A stretch of DNA of 64,000 bases from Dreissena polymorpha. Taxonomy: Eukaryota; Mollusca; Bivalvia; Myida; Dreissenidae. Below the pieces are notes generated by a model. The model did not search any database, was not told the DNA's origin, and saw only the letters and a program-made list of their open reading frames with translations. Made by a program: the position numbers and the translations under genes. Of this stretch, positions 1 through 14,094 are shown one piece after another; the stretch's first letter is position 1; each line of letters begins with the position of its first letter. The DNA is taken from NCBI RefSeq assembly GCF_020536995.1, contig NC_068366.1, positions 16,583,522 to 16,647,521 on the forward strand. Direction: 5' to 3'.

Positions 1-1607
1 GAACACACCCGTCTCTTGATATTTTTTTATATAAAAATAATGCTCGAAATGTATTTAAATCTGAGGAGGACATCGGAATGAGTCAATCAAAAGGTTTTAA
101 ATACAGGCAATCGATACTATGAATTTAGAAAGCTTGGATATCTGTAGTTTTCGCTGAAGCCATCCTTCGGAAAACGAATTCCGCAAAATAATGACTTGCC
201 GATGTAATGAATGTTGTATGTCCCCACGCTATAATGACATAATGATATATTCAAATTAGAAATCGCTTTATAGAGCATTTCTGACCAGAAACCATCCTAA
301 CGCCAAGGAAAACCTCTGAACACGTGAGTGGAGTTTGTGCTTGCACTTCAGCGTTTTAAAACAGGAATTTGGTATTTTTGCATACTTCCTTTGCGTTTAA
401 ACTAAGATATATTTATTTTTGTGCGAGCCGTATACGATCAATTCTGACTATGATTTCTTGATTTATGTAGCGGGAATTTGAACGCACATTTAACTTGGTA
501 AATTCTATTAATTTAGATATTGCAAACTTACTGATATTGGTTTACGTATACCAATAACCGTTAAATGCATTTTGGCGACTTTAATTCAAGTAGAAAGTAT
601 ACATACTTGCTAAAATTTGATGTCACAAGCTTTGGCGTCAGTCGTAAGATTTAATGGCTGCAGGCAATATTGTCAATACAAATGAGTTGTATTACGATGA
701 TTTACTTTGTTCCAAACACAAACGGATCTATCAAGATTGGGCCTTTAATTATTTAAATGATTTATCATATATTGTCCACTTAAAGGTAAGATTTAAAATA
801 GCTATTTTATTTGGCCTGTGGCAATACTAGACACGAATATTTGCGGGTTTGAAGAGCACAAACACGGCAATCAACCGGAACGACCAATATACCCGCCAGG
901 AAGAAAACATTAGCCGGGACGGCAAGTAAAAGTACTTATGACTTGCAAACTCGTCATTACGACAGACCATCAAATTATAGGTACCAGCACAACATAAACT
1001 TAAAAACTGTTTAGAAACTTGCAGTTCTCATTTAGCGACATTGATGGACTGGCGGACATTCCCTTCTATAGCGCAGCAAACAGACATGTGTCTAAAACCT
1101 GTATATATTATGCGGCGCTTGTTCAATATTCAGATTGCACAGAAACATTTGCTACGAGGATATTTTCAGACCCCATACTCGCTATTAGTGAATACAAAAT
1201 CAAAAAGTACATCTCATACAAAATTTGGGTTTGATCAACTTACCTTCACTGTTTTGCCTATAGATTTTTGCAATAGAGCGCCTGCGTTTGTCCAGGTCAG
1301 TCGTGACATGTCTTCCCTCATTTTGGTAATCAGAACACCAGATGACAAAGTATCCACGGCAATTGCGAAATTCCGATAACCGTTATGGCTATAAATTGCG
1401 TTTGATTATAAAACTTTTTGACAACACGAGAATGAATATCAGTAAGTCACGTGTATATATATATAAATTATTAATTAATTATTTTATGTTTTTTTTTATT
1501 AATGTATTTATTTATTATTATTTTGTACCAACACAAGATTGTCTATACTGATTTTCAAACTAGTATTTATAATGAATTATGATTATAGTTAAAACACATT
1601 AGTTATT
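1..1607. other. Upstream non-coding DNA
   Basis: AT-rich DNA before the first recognised exon. I see no convincing gene apart from one weak minus-strand exon candidate (separate entry). Near the left edge, around 40-65, a stretch containing AATGCTCGAAATGTA recurs around 15,822-15,836, upstream of the Toll-like pseudogene, followed in both places by AAATCTGAG. The match is too short to interpret. No promoter could be assigned. Confidence 0.5.
1244..1388 (-). CDS. Possible internal exon of an unknown minus-strand gene
   Basis: On the minus strand a reading frame stays open for about 54 codons. It ends at a good splice donor (GTGAAG|GTAAGT at the 1,244 end) and has a possible acceptor (TTATAG) just above 1,388. 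The reading includes FAIAVDTLSSGVLITK and MSRLTWTNAGALLQK, which look protein-like but match no family I recognise. No partner exon was found in the remaining 1.2 kb to the left, so any gene would lie mostly outside the window. It could equally be chance. Confidence 0.2.
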
Positions 1608-4600
1608 ATGCCAGTTTTAAGACCTGCGATGCGAAGCGATTTATCAAATGTGTCCACATTTACAGGTCACTTGATTATTGCGGGAATACTGTGTGCAATC
1701 GGAGTATCAGGTATGCTATGATTCATAAATGGTTTGTGAAAATAAACAAATAAACATGTTAAATACGGAAAATAATAGCGAGAGTAAAATAAAAATTGTT
1801 TCATATCACATACGCGTATGGAAAATTGTATATTAATGCAAGGTGAATTTATAAGAAAGAATACATTTCGACGAATTACAACATTTATCTCGCTTCATTT
1901 TACGTAAACAAATGGTGTTCAATTTATACAATGAATAACATCTGCTTGGGAAGTTATGGCTTAACAAATCGCACAAAGCGAGAAAACGTATAACTATGAA
2001 TGACTAACATGCTAATTAAATGCGTTTGAATACGTCCGTGCGCTATGTGTAAGATTCTTTGTTGCCACCTAGAATTATTTTTGGGTTGGAAAGTTGGTTA
2101 CAATTGAAATATCATGTTTACACATCATTATGAAATATAAGAAGAGAGGATCCGTTTTTGTATTTACCTTCGCCCAATCAGTGAATTTCAGCGTCGAGTG
2201 TCGCGTCTTTAGGAAAAAATAGATAAGTAATATTCCTTCTAATGAGTATAGCAATCTGATAATAAAATATATAATAACATTGTATACAAAAATGATCAGT
2301 TCTAGAATATATGTAGATAACATGTTGTTGTTTTACTCTATGTTTACTGCCTATCTTAACCAATTAGTAAATGTTTATCTCAAACATTTGGCGCCATTAC
2401 AACCGTTATTGTAATTTTGCATTTCCTAAACATAAAAGTTTGCTCAATTCTTTTGACTATCATATATCTCAAGAAATCAATGTCATATTCCATCTTAGAA
2501 AACTACGCCGAACAACGTCTCTTATAGCTCTAAACCCTTTTCCCACGGCGAGTACTCTGTGCGTTACGCGGGACACAACATTCGGACTGGACGTCCAAAA
2601 ATCTATAAACTCACAAACTCTTGCTTGGGTACATTCATAATTATTAACCATTTTTACATTTATTTCAGAATGCCTTGAATGCTTCAATTGTCGAAATATC
2701 GCTGACCAACATGCATGTACAAACACTAGTCAATGTTCAAATAGTGAGGTTAGTTTCTTTCGATTTATTGACAAGATTGTCTGAATACGTCAACTGTTAA
2801 TCGTTGTTATTACATGGTTGTATTGGGGTTCATAATAATTGCAATTACAATTCTGAATCACGTTTATTAATACACTGTACTTATCCCAAAATCAATCGTA
2901 TATAAAATAAAAAGGAGTTTATATTCGTATTCAATGCTTTTTCTGTCATACTAACATAGATTCAGTCTGTAAAGTTGCATTCGCACTTACGGAAACGGGT
3001 TATTAAAACGCTTTTTTATAGTGCTACTATTTGAGCAAAACAATCAATAATAAATGACGATATTACAAATTTACATTATTTAATATAATATTATCTGTGT
3101 TAATAGTCCTGTTATTTGAAAACGCTCCACTCCGGCAATGAAGTACGTTACGAAATGGGCTGTCAGGACAATCAGGTAACTGTCAGTGCGAGCAATTTTT
3201 TTCAATGCCGTTTTCCGGCATTGCTAGATTTTTTGCAACATATGGTGCAAATTGTTTAAATATTTATATTCTATTTACTTTTTATGTTTATTTTCAATGA
3301 TATATTAAATAACAATTTTGGAAGAAATTTGCACAGTTTTCATTAAAATGAAAAACATTTTTTAGCTTTGGCTATTAATAAAATTGATTGATAACCCCAC
3401 GTGCCGCATTTTACACATACATATTTCCGTCACACTAACTGCACTTTAATAAATGATTTTGAAGTATGATTTTTAGGTTAGAGATTTGATTTTTTTTTCG
3501 TAAAAAAACTTCTTGAGTATTTTTACTGTTGTTAAAAGGTATTTACAAATCCTTAAATGCAAGTTCAGGTTATATTAAGGACAAGCATAACTTAAAATAA
3601 TCTGTTGTAGCCTTACTTTAACCTCATATTATATTGACCGTGAATGTATTGTACATGGATCTTTCGCACGACACACCAAGTCATATTGCTGTTAAGTGTG
3701 CCTGGATATTTTAAGTATCGTTCAATACAGTTTCATGTTAACGAATTGACATTGACGTTCGGCCTTGACATTGAAGGTTGTGATATTACTCTTGCCGATG
3801 TCAAACAAATACCATAATGTACTGTTGTATGCCTTATGATATCAAAAGCAGACTTAAATATTGAAGGTAAACACACGATTTTATCAAGAAACAATCTCAT
3901 AAAGGTTACTATTACGTAATGTATTTTAGAAATCCTTTTATACATCAAATTTTACTACGAAAAAGTATATGTTTTTAAGTTAAATGCTATCTATATTTTG
4001 ACCAGCAACCTCAAGGTTTGACATCGACGTATACTAAATGTGAATATTAGTTTACAATAATGGAAAGGTCCTTGAGGAAAATAGGGAAGGTTCATTAAGG
4101 ATTAGTTATGGGAAAAACGGACAGGCTAAAAATGATTTCAAAAGAGCACATACTTATCAGTCTCTATAAAAGAACAATACGCTTTGCTGTTTATATTGCA
4201 ATCACATTATCTCATAAAACTACCAGAAGACTAAGATTACGCTAACGTGAGTTGTCAAACCGATAATATTGTACTCGATTCGCGTGCCATAGTCTAACTA
4301 TGCAACGCAATTGCAAAACAAGGAGGTGAAAGACCTTTGGATATATTCTTCAAAGACGTTTAGTACTTCAAAGTTCATATGCTAAACAAAGTATTAACAT
4401 GAGAACCACCTACTAAATACGTTGATGAAAAGGTACAATTCAAATAAATAACGATAAGCAACCACATTTCAGATATTTATAAACAACAGCTGCTTATAAA
4501 ACATGCATGCCCCACTCCATCCCAAACGTATATGAAATGTTTGTCTTATCTAGTTGTGCAGTTCAGCAGCTGTTGACCCCAACGGTATAATTGGTCGTTC

Positions 4601-6820
4601 CATCCAGACCAGACAGCAGTACTCTTGTCATGAATGTTGCAGCAGTACCCGTTGTAATGAACAGCTGTGTGCCCACAGAAAACGTATGCATAATATAAGC
4701 ACATTTATAGCAACATGTAAAAGAAAGCGTTGCCCACGTTTAATAAATATTTATATTAAGGTGTTTAACTGGAAACTATAACGCTTCGTTGTTAATTATA
4801 CGATGCGCAGCGAATAAATTGTGATTTTTTCGGACTTTTCGGACTTAATTGAATTAAAAACTATAATACAATTTTCAAACACAAATACTAGCTCATTAAG
4901 TAGTGACACCCAAAATATGCCTTCCAGATTAAAACGCCAATATTTACATCATTAATTTTATATTATAAAGACATATATAGATTGAACCTGTTATTAAAGC
5001 AACATCGTGCATCGACGACGCAACACTGGACTGCGCCCGTCTGAACTCCATCTTTCACGTCTGTGCAGATGTTCATCACGCCAAAACTACTTGTCCAAAG
5101 TTTTGCGGACTCTGTCAGCTCGGTAAGAAAGTTGTATGCAAAAAATGAACCATTCAAACTGTACACTTGTTAGATAATGTATAATACAAAAAATAAATAT
5201 ATATATGAGGATTAATATAATACAATTACAGTTGATGGTAATTGGGCAGAATGGGGGGCGTGGACAATATGCAGTGTTACCTGCGGCAATGGAACGCAGT
5301 CACGCACGCGGTCATGCACAAACCCGTCACCCACCAATGATGGACTCAATTGCACGGGGTCATCATTTGACTCCAAAAAGTGTTCGAACCAGCTTTGCCC
5401 AGGTACGAATATGTTGTTGATGTATCATATATGGATGATCATACTGAATTTATAATTCTTTTTTAATTCAATGTTGGTTAAACATTTGACGTGGAATTAA
5501 TGGCGATCAATTGAGCTAAGTGTCTCATGTAAAACAATTTGACATTACCTTAAAACTGTGCTAATAATGCATCGGCTTGTAAAAACAAATGTGTTTTTTC
5601 CAAGTTCATGGAGATTGGACAGATTGGTCCACATGGTCAGTTTGCTCAGTAACCTGTGATGTGGGACTAAGAAAGAGGTCAAGAACCTGCACCAATCCTA
5701 AACCAGATCAAAATGGAGACTATTGCGTCGGAGATTCTTTTGAGAATACAGTTTGTCTTACAGAACCATGCACCAGCAGAAGTAAGTATCCTATTTAAGT
5801 TTTAGTTTGATGCAAAATGATGTAAAAGGAGTGGGAAATATGTAAATAAAATCAACTATTTTGATTGATCACAAATCACAAAATGTATCATGTTTAATTT
5901 AGATGGCGGTTGGTCGACATGGGGCTCGTGGCAAAGCTGTTCAGTGACATGTGGAGTGGGTCTAATGGTGCGACAAAGGAACTGTACCAACCCGAGCCCC
6001 TCGGCCTTCGGCAAGACATGTGAAGGAACCTCTGAGACGTCCGCTGTTTGTGCCAATACGCCATGTAAGTAAATGTGTGCGATTAGGTTTATGCGACAAT
6101 ATTTCCAATTTAAATTGATGACTAAGGATGGTCAATTAAGAAAACATAAATCAACACAGAGAGCTTTATTTCGGTTCTATGATAAGACACGCTGCCGCGC
6201 TTCGCATAAAGTGAAAGGCTTCAGAGCTAGATCAGGGAGTAAATTGTACGGTACTTATTATAGTGGTGTAAATCGTAGTGAAGTGAGAAAATATAATTGC
6301 TTGTATCAAAGGTGCAGGCCATTAGTAAGTTTCTTGATGACATTTTATTTTGGTTGTAAACAATTTCCTTTAACATGGAAATACACTAATTATATCAATA
6401 ACAGGTTATGTAGTAGCCTTCAACGCCCACGGATTAAACGTTTTGTCACATCTTGTTAATGCGTTTCCAACTGTGATCTCAAATGAAGGGAATGCGTTCA
6501 ATCCAAGCACTGGACACTTCACAGCTCCTGTGGACGGAACATATTTCTTTTCTACCCAAATCTGCTCTATGACCGGAGTGGGTGTTTTGTTTTACATAGA
6601 AAAGGGCAGTGAAAGCATGAGCGGAAAGACTCGTCTTACGGCTACATTGCAATACAGTGCTGACAACTCGGCTTGTACATCACAATCCACCTCCGTGAAG
6701 CTAAACAGGAATGAGCACGTGTGGGTGTTTATGGGCAATCAATATACCTTATCACAAATGTGGGAAGATAGTTCACAAGCTTGGCATTCATTCACTGGAA
6801 CGTTGATTCAAGAGCTTTAA
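1608..6820 (+). CDS. Secreted Ly6/uPAR - ShKT - TSP1 x3 - C1q protein
   Basis: Nine exons: 1608-1710, 2669-2748, 3107-3175, 4554-4683, 5000-5122, 5232-5402, 5605-5781, 5903-6064 and 6405-6820. All have GT donors and AG acceptors, and they join without a break to 1,431 nt (476 residues). Residues 1-34 form a signal peptide with hydrophobic core [12 protein letters not shown]. Residues 35-123 are a cysteine-rich Ly6/uPAR-like (LU) domain beginning ECLECFNC and ending [11 protein letters not shown], the usual CC...CN close. Residues 131-166 carry six cysteines in ShKT spacing (CIDDATLDC ... CPKFCGLC). Three TSP1 repeats follow at about 172-225, 229-281 and 287-339, each with WxxW and CSVTC. Residues 342-476 are a C1q/TNF-like domain. 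The first ATG follows an in-frame stop at 1,590. Introns from exon 4 onward are all phase 1, favouring domain shuffling. C1q and TSP1 domains bind ligands outside cells and are expanded in bivalve immunity; the target here is unknown. Domain calls are by eye. Confidence 0.88.
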
Positions 6821-6996
6821 TTAATTCGTGAGCTCTATACGGTTGTATTATATCCCCGAAGTCCAATGTGTGTGTAGAATATATTCAGTCTGAACTTTAC
6901 TCATCGTATCAAACAACTTCATCAGTAGTTAAACACCCAATAACACATCGCTTTTGAAACACTTACATTGGCGTTTCTTTTTAAAATATCAATTTA

Positions 6997-7008
6997 AATA
7001 AAAATAAA
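6997..7008 (+). terminator. Polyadenylation signals of the C1q gene
   Basis: Two adjoining AATAAA hexamers at 6,997 and 7,003 lie about 180 bases after the TAA stop at 6,818-6,820. This is a normal 3' UTR distance, and a T-rich stretch follows. Confidence 0.65.
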
Positions 7009-10000
7009 TGACCACAAAGATAATAACACGTTTTGTTTTGCATTTTTTTATTGTTCCATATTTCACAAGAGACTATTCGAGCACGTCATACAATGCCCTG
7101 CATTCAGTATATGTAATCAAATTTTGTAACAATTATAATAATTGTTAGACAGTTTTAAATTCATGCGTTGGTCCTCTGCCTGCATCGCACAGAACGCAAA
7201 TGTTGAACCAGTAGCGTTATTGCGAGATCTCAGTGAATATGTAATATGAACACTGGTCGAAATTTGCTGGAAAAAAACAAAGCAACAACAAACGGTAAAT
7301 GTTCATTTGACTGATACATATATTTATTGTTACTATGTTTTCATCTCAAAGTCATCTAGACATTTAATTTTTAAGTCGATCTAATGCGTATACATTGAGA
7401 TTACCGTTACTTCGGATTTGTCAGTTAAACTATTTTCTATATTAAATAGAAAAAACGGAGTTATGAAAATGTCATCGATTGATACGTTTTCTAGTGCACA
7501 AACGTAATTAAATATTCTACAAGTCGACTCACTTTCCACATAGCTATTAAAATGCCTTCGCAATATTTATTTCTGTGAATGTATTTAAATACTAGTATAA
7601 CTATTATAACTATTAAAAATCAATATTGAAACTCGCAACGTTCACTTCACATACATATATACATAACTTGGATTCAATTCTTAAAATTGAGTGTATGCAT
7701 GTATCGAAAATCACATAATCTCTTTGCGTTAAGATTGATTTCAATGCCAGAGATATTTAAAGATGGTAATTGTTTTTTTAGTAAGAATATAAATGGGATT
7801 TCATCATGAACCATTCTACACTCCGTTATGTGCATGATTAATTATGCCATTGCCCTGACCAGGATAATGACAGCAGTGGTGCTCAAGAGTTGTAAATAGT
7901 GCATATGAATAACTCAAGCATGACCTCTGGTATTCGTGAAGATACACTAATGGAAACAAATAAGTCCACCAGAGAATAGAACGCACTATATTTCAAGACC
8001 AAAACCTTCTACCGATGATAGTGATATGGTAACTGTCATAAAAGTGCATTGATGAAACCATTTATAGTTTGACGAGCTGCATTCAGTAATTGTTAATGAA
8101 TGTGAATATGTACATGCGAATCTGAACTCACGATAGTTTGTTAATGATCCAATGTTCGGCTCTACTACATCTTCCATAATTAATGTGTTTTATTGCACGT
8201 TTTGCAACGTGACTTTTCGTTTTTATAATTATACCGAGTTTTAGGGCTAAATTGTTTATTTTACTAAAACGGGCATTCCAGTGCCGTTTAAACTTTAGTG
8301 AATGTCCATTTCAACTGTATTCCCACATAACACAAATATGTTCTAAACAATTCATATATTCCTTTTTGTGAGCATATAGTGTCTATTGATCTTGAAATTT
8401 TTTTTAATCGTTTATCAAAGATATATTTAAAAAAATGAGCAATGCCTCCAGTGACATTCGCACGGAAGCCAACTTCAATTTAATACCAGTGCAATCAAGC
8501 AATTAAAAGCGCGCGTGCGTAAACTTATTATACATGGCCTTGAGGTACTCATTGCTACTCAAAATATGAAAATATGATTATACAAGTACAAGTATATGCG
8601 GTTAAAATTTAATTTAATAATAAACTGAGTATAATAATAATAAACAGTTATTATTGTAATAGAATAAACAACTTAATGATAGCATATTTGTTTTGCAATA
8701 TTATCGCATGTTATGTTTTGTCGATAAACGTACATAAAATGCGAGTAAAATACACTTATTTTGAAAGACGACCGATATTAACGTCCCTAAATATTTGTAT
8801 TGTATGCTTAGTTTTGAAATAAAAAAAGAAGAATTAATGGAATGCTTTTGTTTAAATATGGAGTTCCAAACGTATATTTGTGAATGTATTCACAAACCAT
8901 TGAACTATGTATTGGCTTAAAAATTATTCACATATAGAACATTAATATCCTCTCTTTGTTTTCATTTATGTAGCATAAATTATTTTTATAAATGACTTCA
9001 ATGTTAAGTTCTATTGATAGAGGACAGGCAATATTTAAGTTTCGTGTCTTTATAAAGCTTATACATATTCCTTATTATTTGTTTAGATACATTATTCATT
9101 TTAATGCCTTCAGTTTTCCTTTAAATTTTTCATGGTCAACATCTGTAAGCTAGTATGATAAAACTGTTGTATAGTGCTTTTGGTTATGACCGCATATTAG
9201 AGATACCCCACACATATTCCCCGAAATTCCACTTACCTCGGCCGATTCGAAACATCGAAACCTTAATAACAATCCTAAAAAGAGCTATACTATTATGCGC
9301 GTTTTTGCATAAGCATACACACTTTCAACTATTTAAAAGTTTTTATAAATATGTGTTCATTTTTGTATTTAGTGTACACATTGTTACATTTCTCTTTTAT
9401 GTGGATCTCATCTGAACATAAAATGTTCTTGTCTCATACTTGCATGAGACAGGACTCATATTAGTAGACAGAGATTTCTGCGACTGGTTATTTATAAAAA
9501 CAGGGTATCTAGAAGGACAAAACTAAAACACACAACTTTAAAATAAATCTATCTCGTAATTTCAGTTTAACTTATAACTGTGGTATTGTTCTTAAACCAA
9601 CATATCGCTCAATAACTGAGGCAAAGTATCTTTTCATGAAAATATGTTGCTGTTAAGGGTCTTAAAAATCCATCAAAACAATACAAGATATACATCTGGT
9701 GAGGCAGAAAGTCTTGTCATGCCTTTTATTATAATTCAGTGGAGTGGTCGTGATTTGGGGGAAAACCATTTTGTCTCTTTATGAAGGAAAAAGAATTTGT
9801 TCGCAGATAGTCGTTTGAAAATAATTACAGCTTAATATGCAGAAGAAACTATGGCCATTATCCAGCCTTAAATCAACGCACCATAAAGGGTCTTCAATAT
9901 GCACCAATGCAGAAAACACAAATCCAAATCGATATTTCCGGCGAAATCAAGTAAAACAATCACCATCCTCACCAGCTCTTTGCTATAATAACAATCTGAG

Positions 10001-12407
10001 ACTTTCCCGGCGCCCCACTTATCAAGTATAGAAAGTTCATCACATTTTATGTAAGTGCATAAAACCAGACCACACACAAAGATTCTTGATCTTAAAATAA
10101 TCTTTAAAAACGGGAATATTTACTACTACAAAAACTACTACTACTACTACAACTAATACTACGTCTATTTACAAAGATTTGCATACATTTGTTTTACACT
10201 AGCAAATCTTAAATATATATTGAACATTATAAATGAATATACGCTATATGCTAGTTAGAAGTGTTGGTGGTTCAATTTGAAAAGTCTGAGTTCATTGTTT
10301 TATAAATTGTAATGTTTTGAAGTCATCTTTCTAAAATAAATCCTCGAAATTGTGTTATCTACGATCTCAGGCAGCGTAGCTATTGGTATGGTAATGTAAA
10401 CAATCAACCTTATACCACCATCACTCACTACAACTGGTTATTGAATTTTTATGTAAATCATTTTGTATAATAAATAATCAAATCAAAACAAAAAAGTAAA
10501 ATCTGTTTGCGAGATACAGAACAACAATATAAAAGCAGGGAATTATAAATAACTCCCAACTTACATATATTAATTTTCTTGTATAGGTTATCACAATTGC
10601 AGATTGCATACAAAATTAAACGGAATTTGCAGACACTTAGGCTATCAAAACCACACCATTCTCCGTGATTTGTTTGAGATAATGTATTGTGATATCACAA
10701 TTATGAGCATATTATGTTTACATACGCAAATCTACTCAGTGGAGTGGAATACACGCGTTGTGCAATATATAAGGTAGTAGAGTCACTCTTTTAAGAAAAA
10801 GAAAGAGAGAGAAAGAAAGGATGCCACTGTCCATTACACGAAATAATGTATTCTTTTGATTTGGAGTATTCATGTTGTAGTTGTCGCAGAATATCCAAAT
10901 CGGAACTTTAAATGCAAATTATGGCATTTCATTTCATGTTTGTTTCAAAACGTACTGTTGTACAATTTACATCTTTATGCATCCTGTGTCATTTATCGCA
11001 ATACAACAAGGTTGAACTTTTACGAGGCATGAAAGAGTACGTCAGATTAAGCTACTTTGGCAATATGATTGTCCTAATTTCTCGATAATTATCAGATAGT
11101 CGTAAAGACGCTTATCAACGCATGTTTCATTTTTAGACATTATAAACTGTCGAAGCGCTTCATTATCAACAGGTATTCCGCGATAGTTCACTTAGATTTT
11201 GTTAATCGTTGACAGTCTTTTCGAAAATGTATACAGTGCTACATGGATTAAGACATTAGTAAAAACGTACAGTTATAATTTTTCTGGTATCTGTTTGTGG
11301 AGGGAACGGAGGAGGGGAGAGGGGCTGACAGGCAGACATTATTGTAGGACACGCCTGATTGCAAGTGTATTACACCTTAATGTGAATGAATAATTTGTGG
11401 TGTACAATGTGATTATATTATCTGTTCCTATGTTCCAAATGGTATATTGACCCTTTGTTCTGGTTCAGACTGAAGCTTATCAAGCATGATGTACCACCCC
11501 TTCCCCATCCTACCAACAACAGCTTGTACCCTAGTCTTAAAGTATCATCAACATGTTACAACTTCCTCGTCTGAGACACGATCATTAAAGCTACTAGTGT
11601 GATCTCTTATAAGTGGCGAGAAGCAATCTTTCTCCTGTCACCTATTTCCAAACAAATATGAGACAACATCAGCAACGAAAAATCATGGAATTGTAAAACT
11701 GAAAAAGGGTCTTTTAGGTCATTTGCCAAATTTGCCAACGGTTTCAAATTATCTGATTTAGATACCGATCATTCTGCTTTGCTACACGTTTTCTTTTTTG
11801 AATTTCGACATATATCAACAAATAAACGTGTCAAATTTTAGCATAGTTTATTTTGGTTTTGTAACTGAAACCAGCTATCGAGTTTAGCATTTAAACTACA
11901 AGGTATTCATGTTACTATATGGACAAATACAATTCGTCGATCAAATACAAGTCAATTGTGTGTTGAATGATATATATTTATGTTTCATTTGCAAATATAA
12001 ATATTATTAAGTGTATGGATATGAATTAATATTAATTATTTTTATTTCATTAATCTGTTGTAAGATTGATCATAAAACACACCTTTTTAAGAAGATCCAT
12101 GAATTAACATGTTATTTGCATATGTGATTGTTGAAAACGTTGTAGCCCCGAGTGAACTAATATAAATGATCACGTGATGTGTGCATTTATAGTGAACCGT
12201 TAACTCTTTGTGGACAGATTTAAATTTGCAAAAGGCTGAATATAAAAAGTTCATTTAAGTAAGTATTTAATATCATCCAACCATCGCATTGAAACAGTAA
12301 ATCTTAAGGGTTGTTGCGGCAGTTTATTTAACCGAGGGTATATTTATAGCAACACCGATGCTATTATCACAACCCAATAGTTTTGTTATCAGAATAATCA
12401 CAAATTA
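7009..12407. other. Intergenic AT-rich DNA
   Basis: No exon with supported splice sites and no domain-like reading frame was found on either strand. Only small low-complexity tracts stand out, including a purine run near 10,795-10,820. The open frames present are short and do not resemble proteins. Confidence 0.5.
10121..10162. repeat. (ACT)n microsatellite
   Basis: Interrupted ACT/TAC trinucleotide run inside non-coding DNA. Confidence 0.8.
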
Positions 12408-12625
12408 ATCACCGAGTAGGTTCATAATAGGTACTCAGTGGTTCGATCCCAGGTGCGGTTAACTTTTTTAAATTCTTTTTTTCTTTCTTTTATTTCATTC
12501 TTGTTTTTTTCCTGGAGCTCTTTAGTCCTGTTGTTTACATTAATCAATTTAAAGCATGTAATCACAAACTTCAAAACATGCCGAAATCTGTCAACAATTC
12601 CCTGTTTTGGATGATTAAGGTCGAG
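12408..12625 (+). mobile_element. tRNA-derived SINE, copy 1
   Basis: A pol III box B-like motif (GGTTCGATCCC at about 12,440-12,450) is followed by a body that matches the reverse complement of 26,945-27,140. Shared blocks include CTGGAGCT, TGTTTACATT, an ATCAAT...AAAGCA stretch and ACAAACTTCAA followed by ACATGCC and AAATCTGT. The tRNA-like head is shorter than in copy 2, and box A is damaged. Two homologous copies in opposite orientation support a dispersed SINE family. Confidence 0.65.
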
Positions 12626-12848
12626 TTTGATACTGTTTATTCTTATGTTTGTGATTAAATATTGTATAAGTGTTGTGTTTTTAGTAAGCCTATGTGATCC
12701 CAATTAAGATTGTAAACAAAATATAATGTTTATGCATATCTCTAACAGTCTATTTACCGGTACATGGGTTTCGTCTAATTGCTGTATTGTAGGAAATTCG
12801 ACATAGACGGTAGGGATAGTTAAACAAAAAAAACTATGTTAAAAGTGC

Positions 12849-13335
12849 GGTGACCCCCTTTTTTTTATTTTTGTTTAATGATAACAATATCTAGATGAAC
12901 ATATTTGAGCAGTTTCGCAAAAAGTTATTAGATAGAACTTTTTAAATTCCATTTTTGTGGTTAAAATAGTAAAAAATTGACGTATTTTTGGGTGACATAA
13001 AAATTATAAAAATCAAATTTCTTTAAATTTAACTTGTGTTCTCCATTTTTTTGGTAGTTTGTGGTTTAATTGAATGGTATATGATATATATAAGCTTATA
13101 TAATATCTACATGTTGCCAATTTTATAGGTTATTTATCATTTTTATGCAATTAGAGATTTTTCAGTTTTAATGAAAAAGTACATGTTATATAATGGCGAA
13201 TAAAATCAAAACAAGGCCGGTGACCCTATGTTTTTATTTCATTTTTCATATAGTATATGTATGTAGTACTTAAATATAAATTTTGAGCAAAAGTTATTAG
13301 ATGGAAAAAAATCAGTAAAACTGCAGCAACACCCC
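12849..13335. repeat. Pair of divergent direct repeats, 370-bp spacing
   Basis: GGTGACCC followed by a T-rich tract and, about 72 bases later, AAGTTATTAGAT occurs at 12,849/12,921 and again at 13,219/13,291. Both anchors are offset by exactly 370 bases. This looks like an old tandem duplication or two pieces of a dispersed repeat; no coding content was seen. Confidence 0.5.
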
Positions 13336-13914
13336 TTAAGCTAAAATTCAGTTCTGTACAAATAGATCATGTGTTTAAGCAAAGCGCACATGGTACTATC
13401 TGTTATATTAGATGAATTGAACTCAATTAATTAAACAATAACTTTGGTGGGATTTCGACTTTACCGGAACCCGGATCCATGTAACAGTGTGTGAGTGTGT
13501 GTGTGTGTCAATCTCCACGCAGAGTTGTCGTTCCTTGCTCTCACATACAACCCATTTTGTCTATAAAATAGATAAAACCGAACAAACGCATTCAACGTAT
13601 ATTTGATTGGATATTTAAGATTGCATGCATTAAATTAAGAAATATGACTTTTAAATGTACGATAAATCGTGCAAAAACTTGCGAGTTTTAATGCAACTCT
13701 TTGGAACTAATTTATTGCCCATTTACGCAGATGGAATCATTCCATGCACTTCACAAATGTAAACAATTGAACATATGTTTTTGAGTGACGTTAGGAATTG
13801 CTTCAATGTGTGTATGTATGTTGGTTTCTTAACATAAAAAAACATATCAATTTTATAATAATGTATTAAGACTGATATAAGATATCATGATATGAGATGG
13901 TTTTCTTTAATGCA

Positions 13915-14094
13915 GTGAATGCAATGTAACCGTCGTGCAAGAGATTGTTTAGTATTCTGTAACCTCAATGATGAACGCTTGGAATGATCATGACATAAAT
14001 GAGACGCTTTCATAACAATAGTCCGTTCTGAGCCCAACACAGAGGTGAATGTAATGTAACCGTCGTGCAAGAGATTGTGTGTGTGTGTGTGTGT
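13915..14094. repeat. 34-bp direct repeat 130 bp apart, next to (GT)n
   Basis: A 34-base segment containing TGTAACCGTCGTGCAAGAGA occurs at 13,915-13,948 and 14,045-14,078 with one visible mismatch. The second copy runs straight into a GT dinucleotide tract ending near 14,094. A separate GT tract lies near 13,490-13,510. Confidence 0.75.

Noticed and set aside
6073-6459. Open frame of 128 codons between TSP1 exon 8 and the C1q exon
   Set aside because: It lies in the intron between a GTAAGT donor and an AACAG acceptor that join in phase, and reads as basic, low-complexity sequence with no domain.
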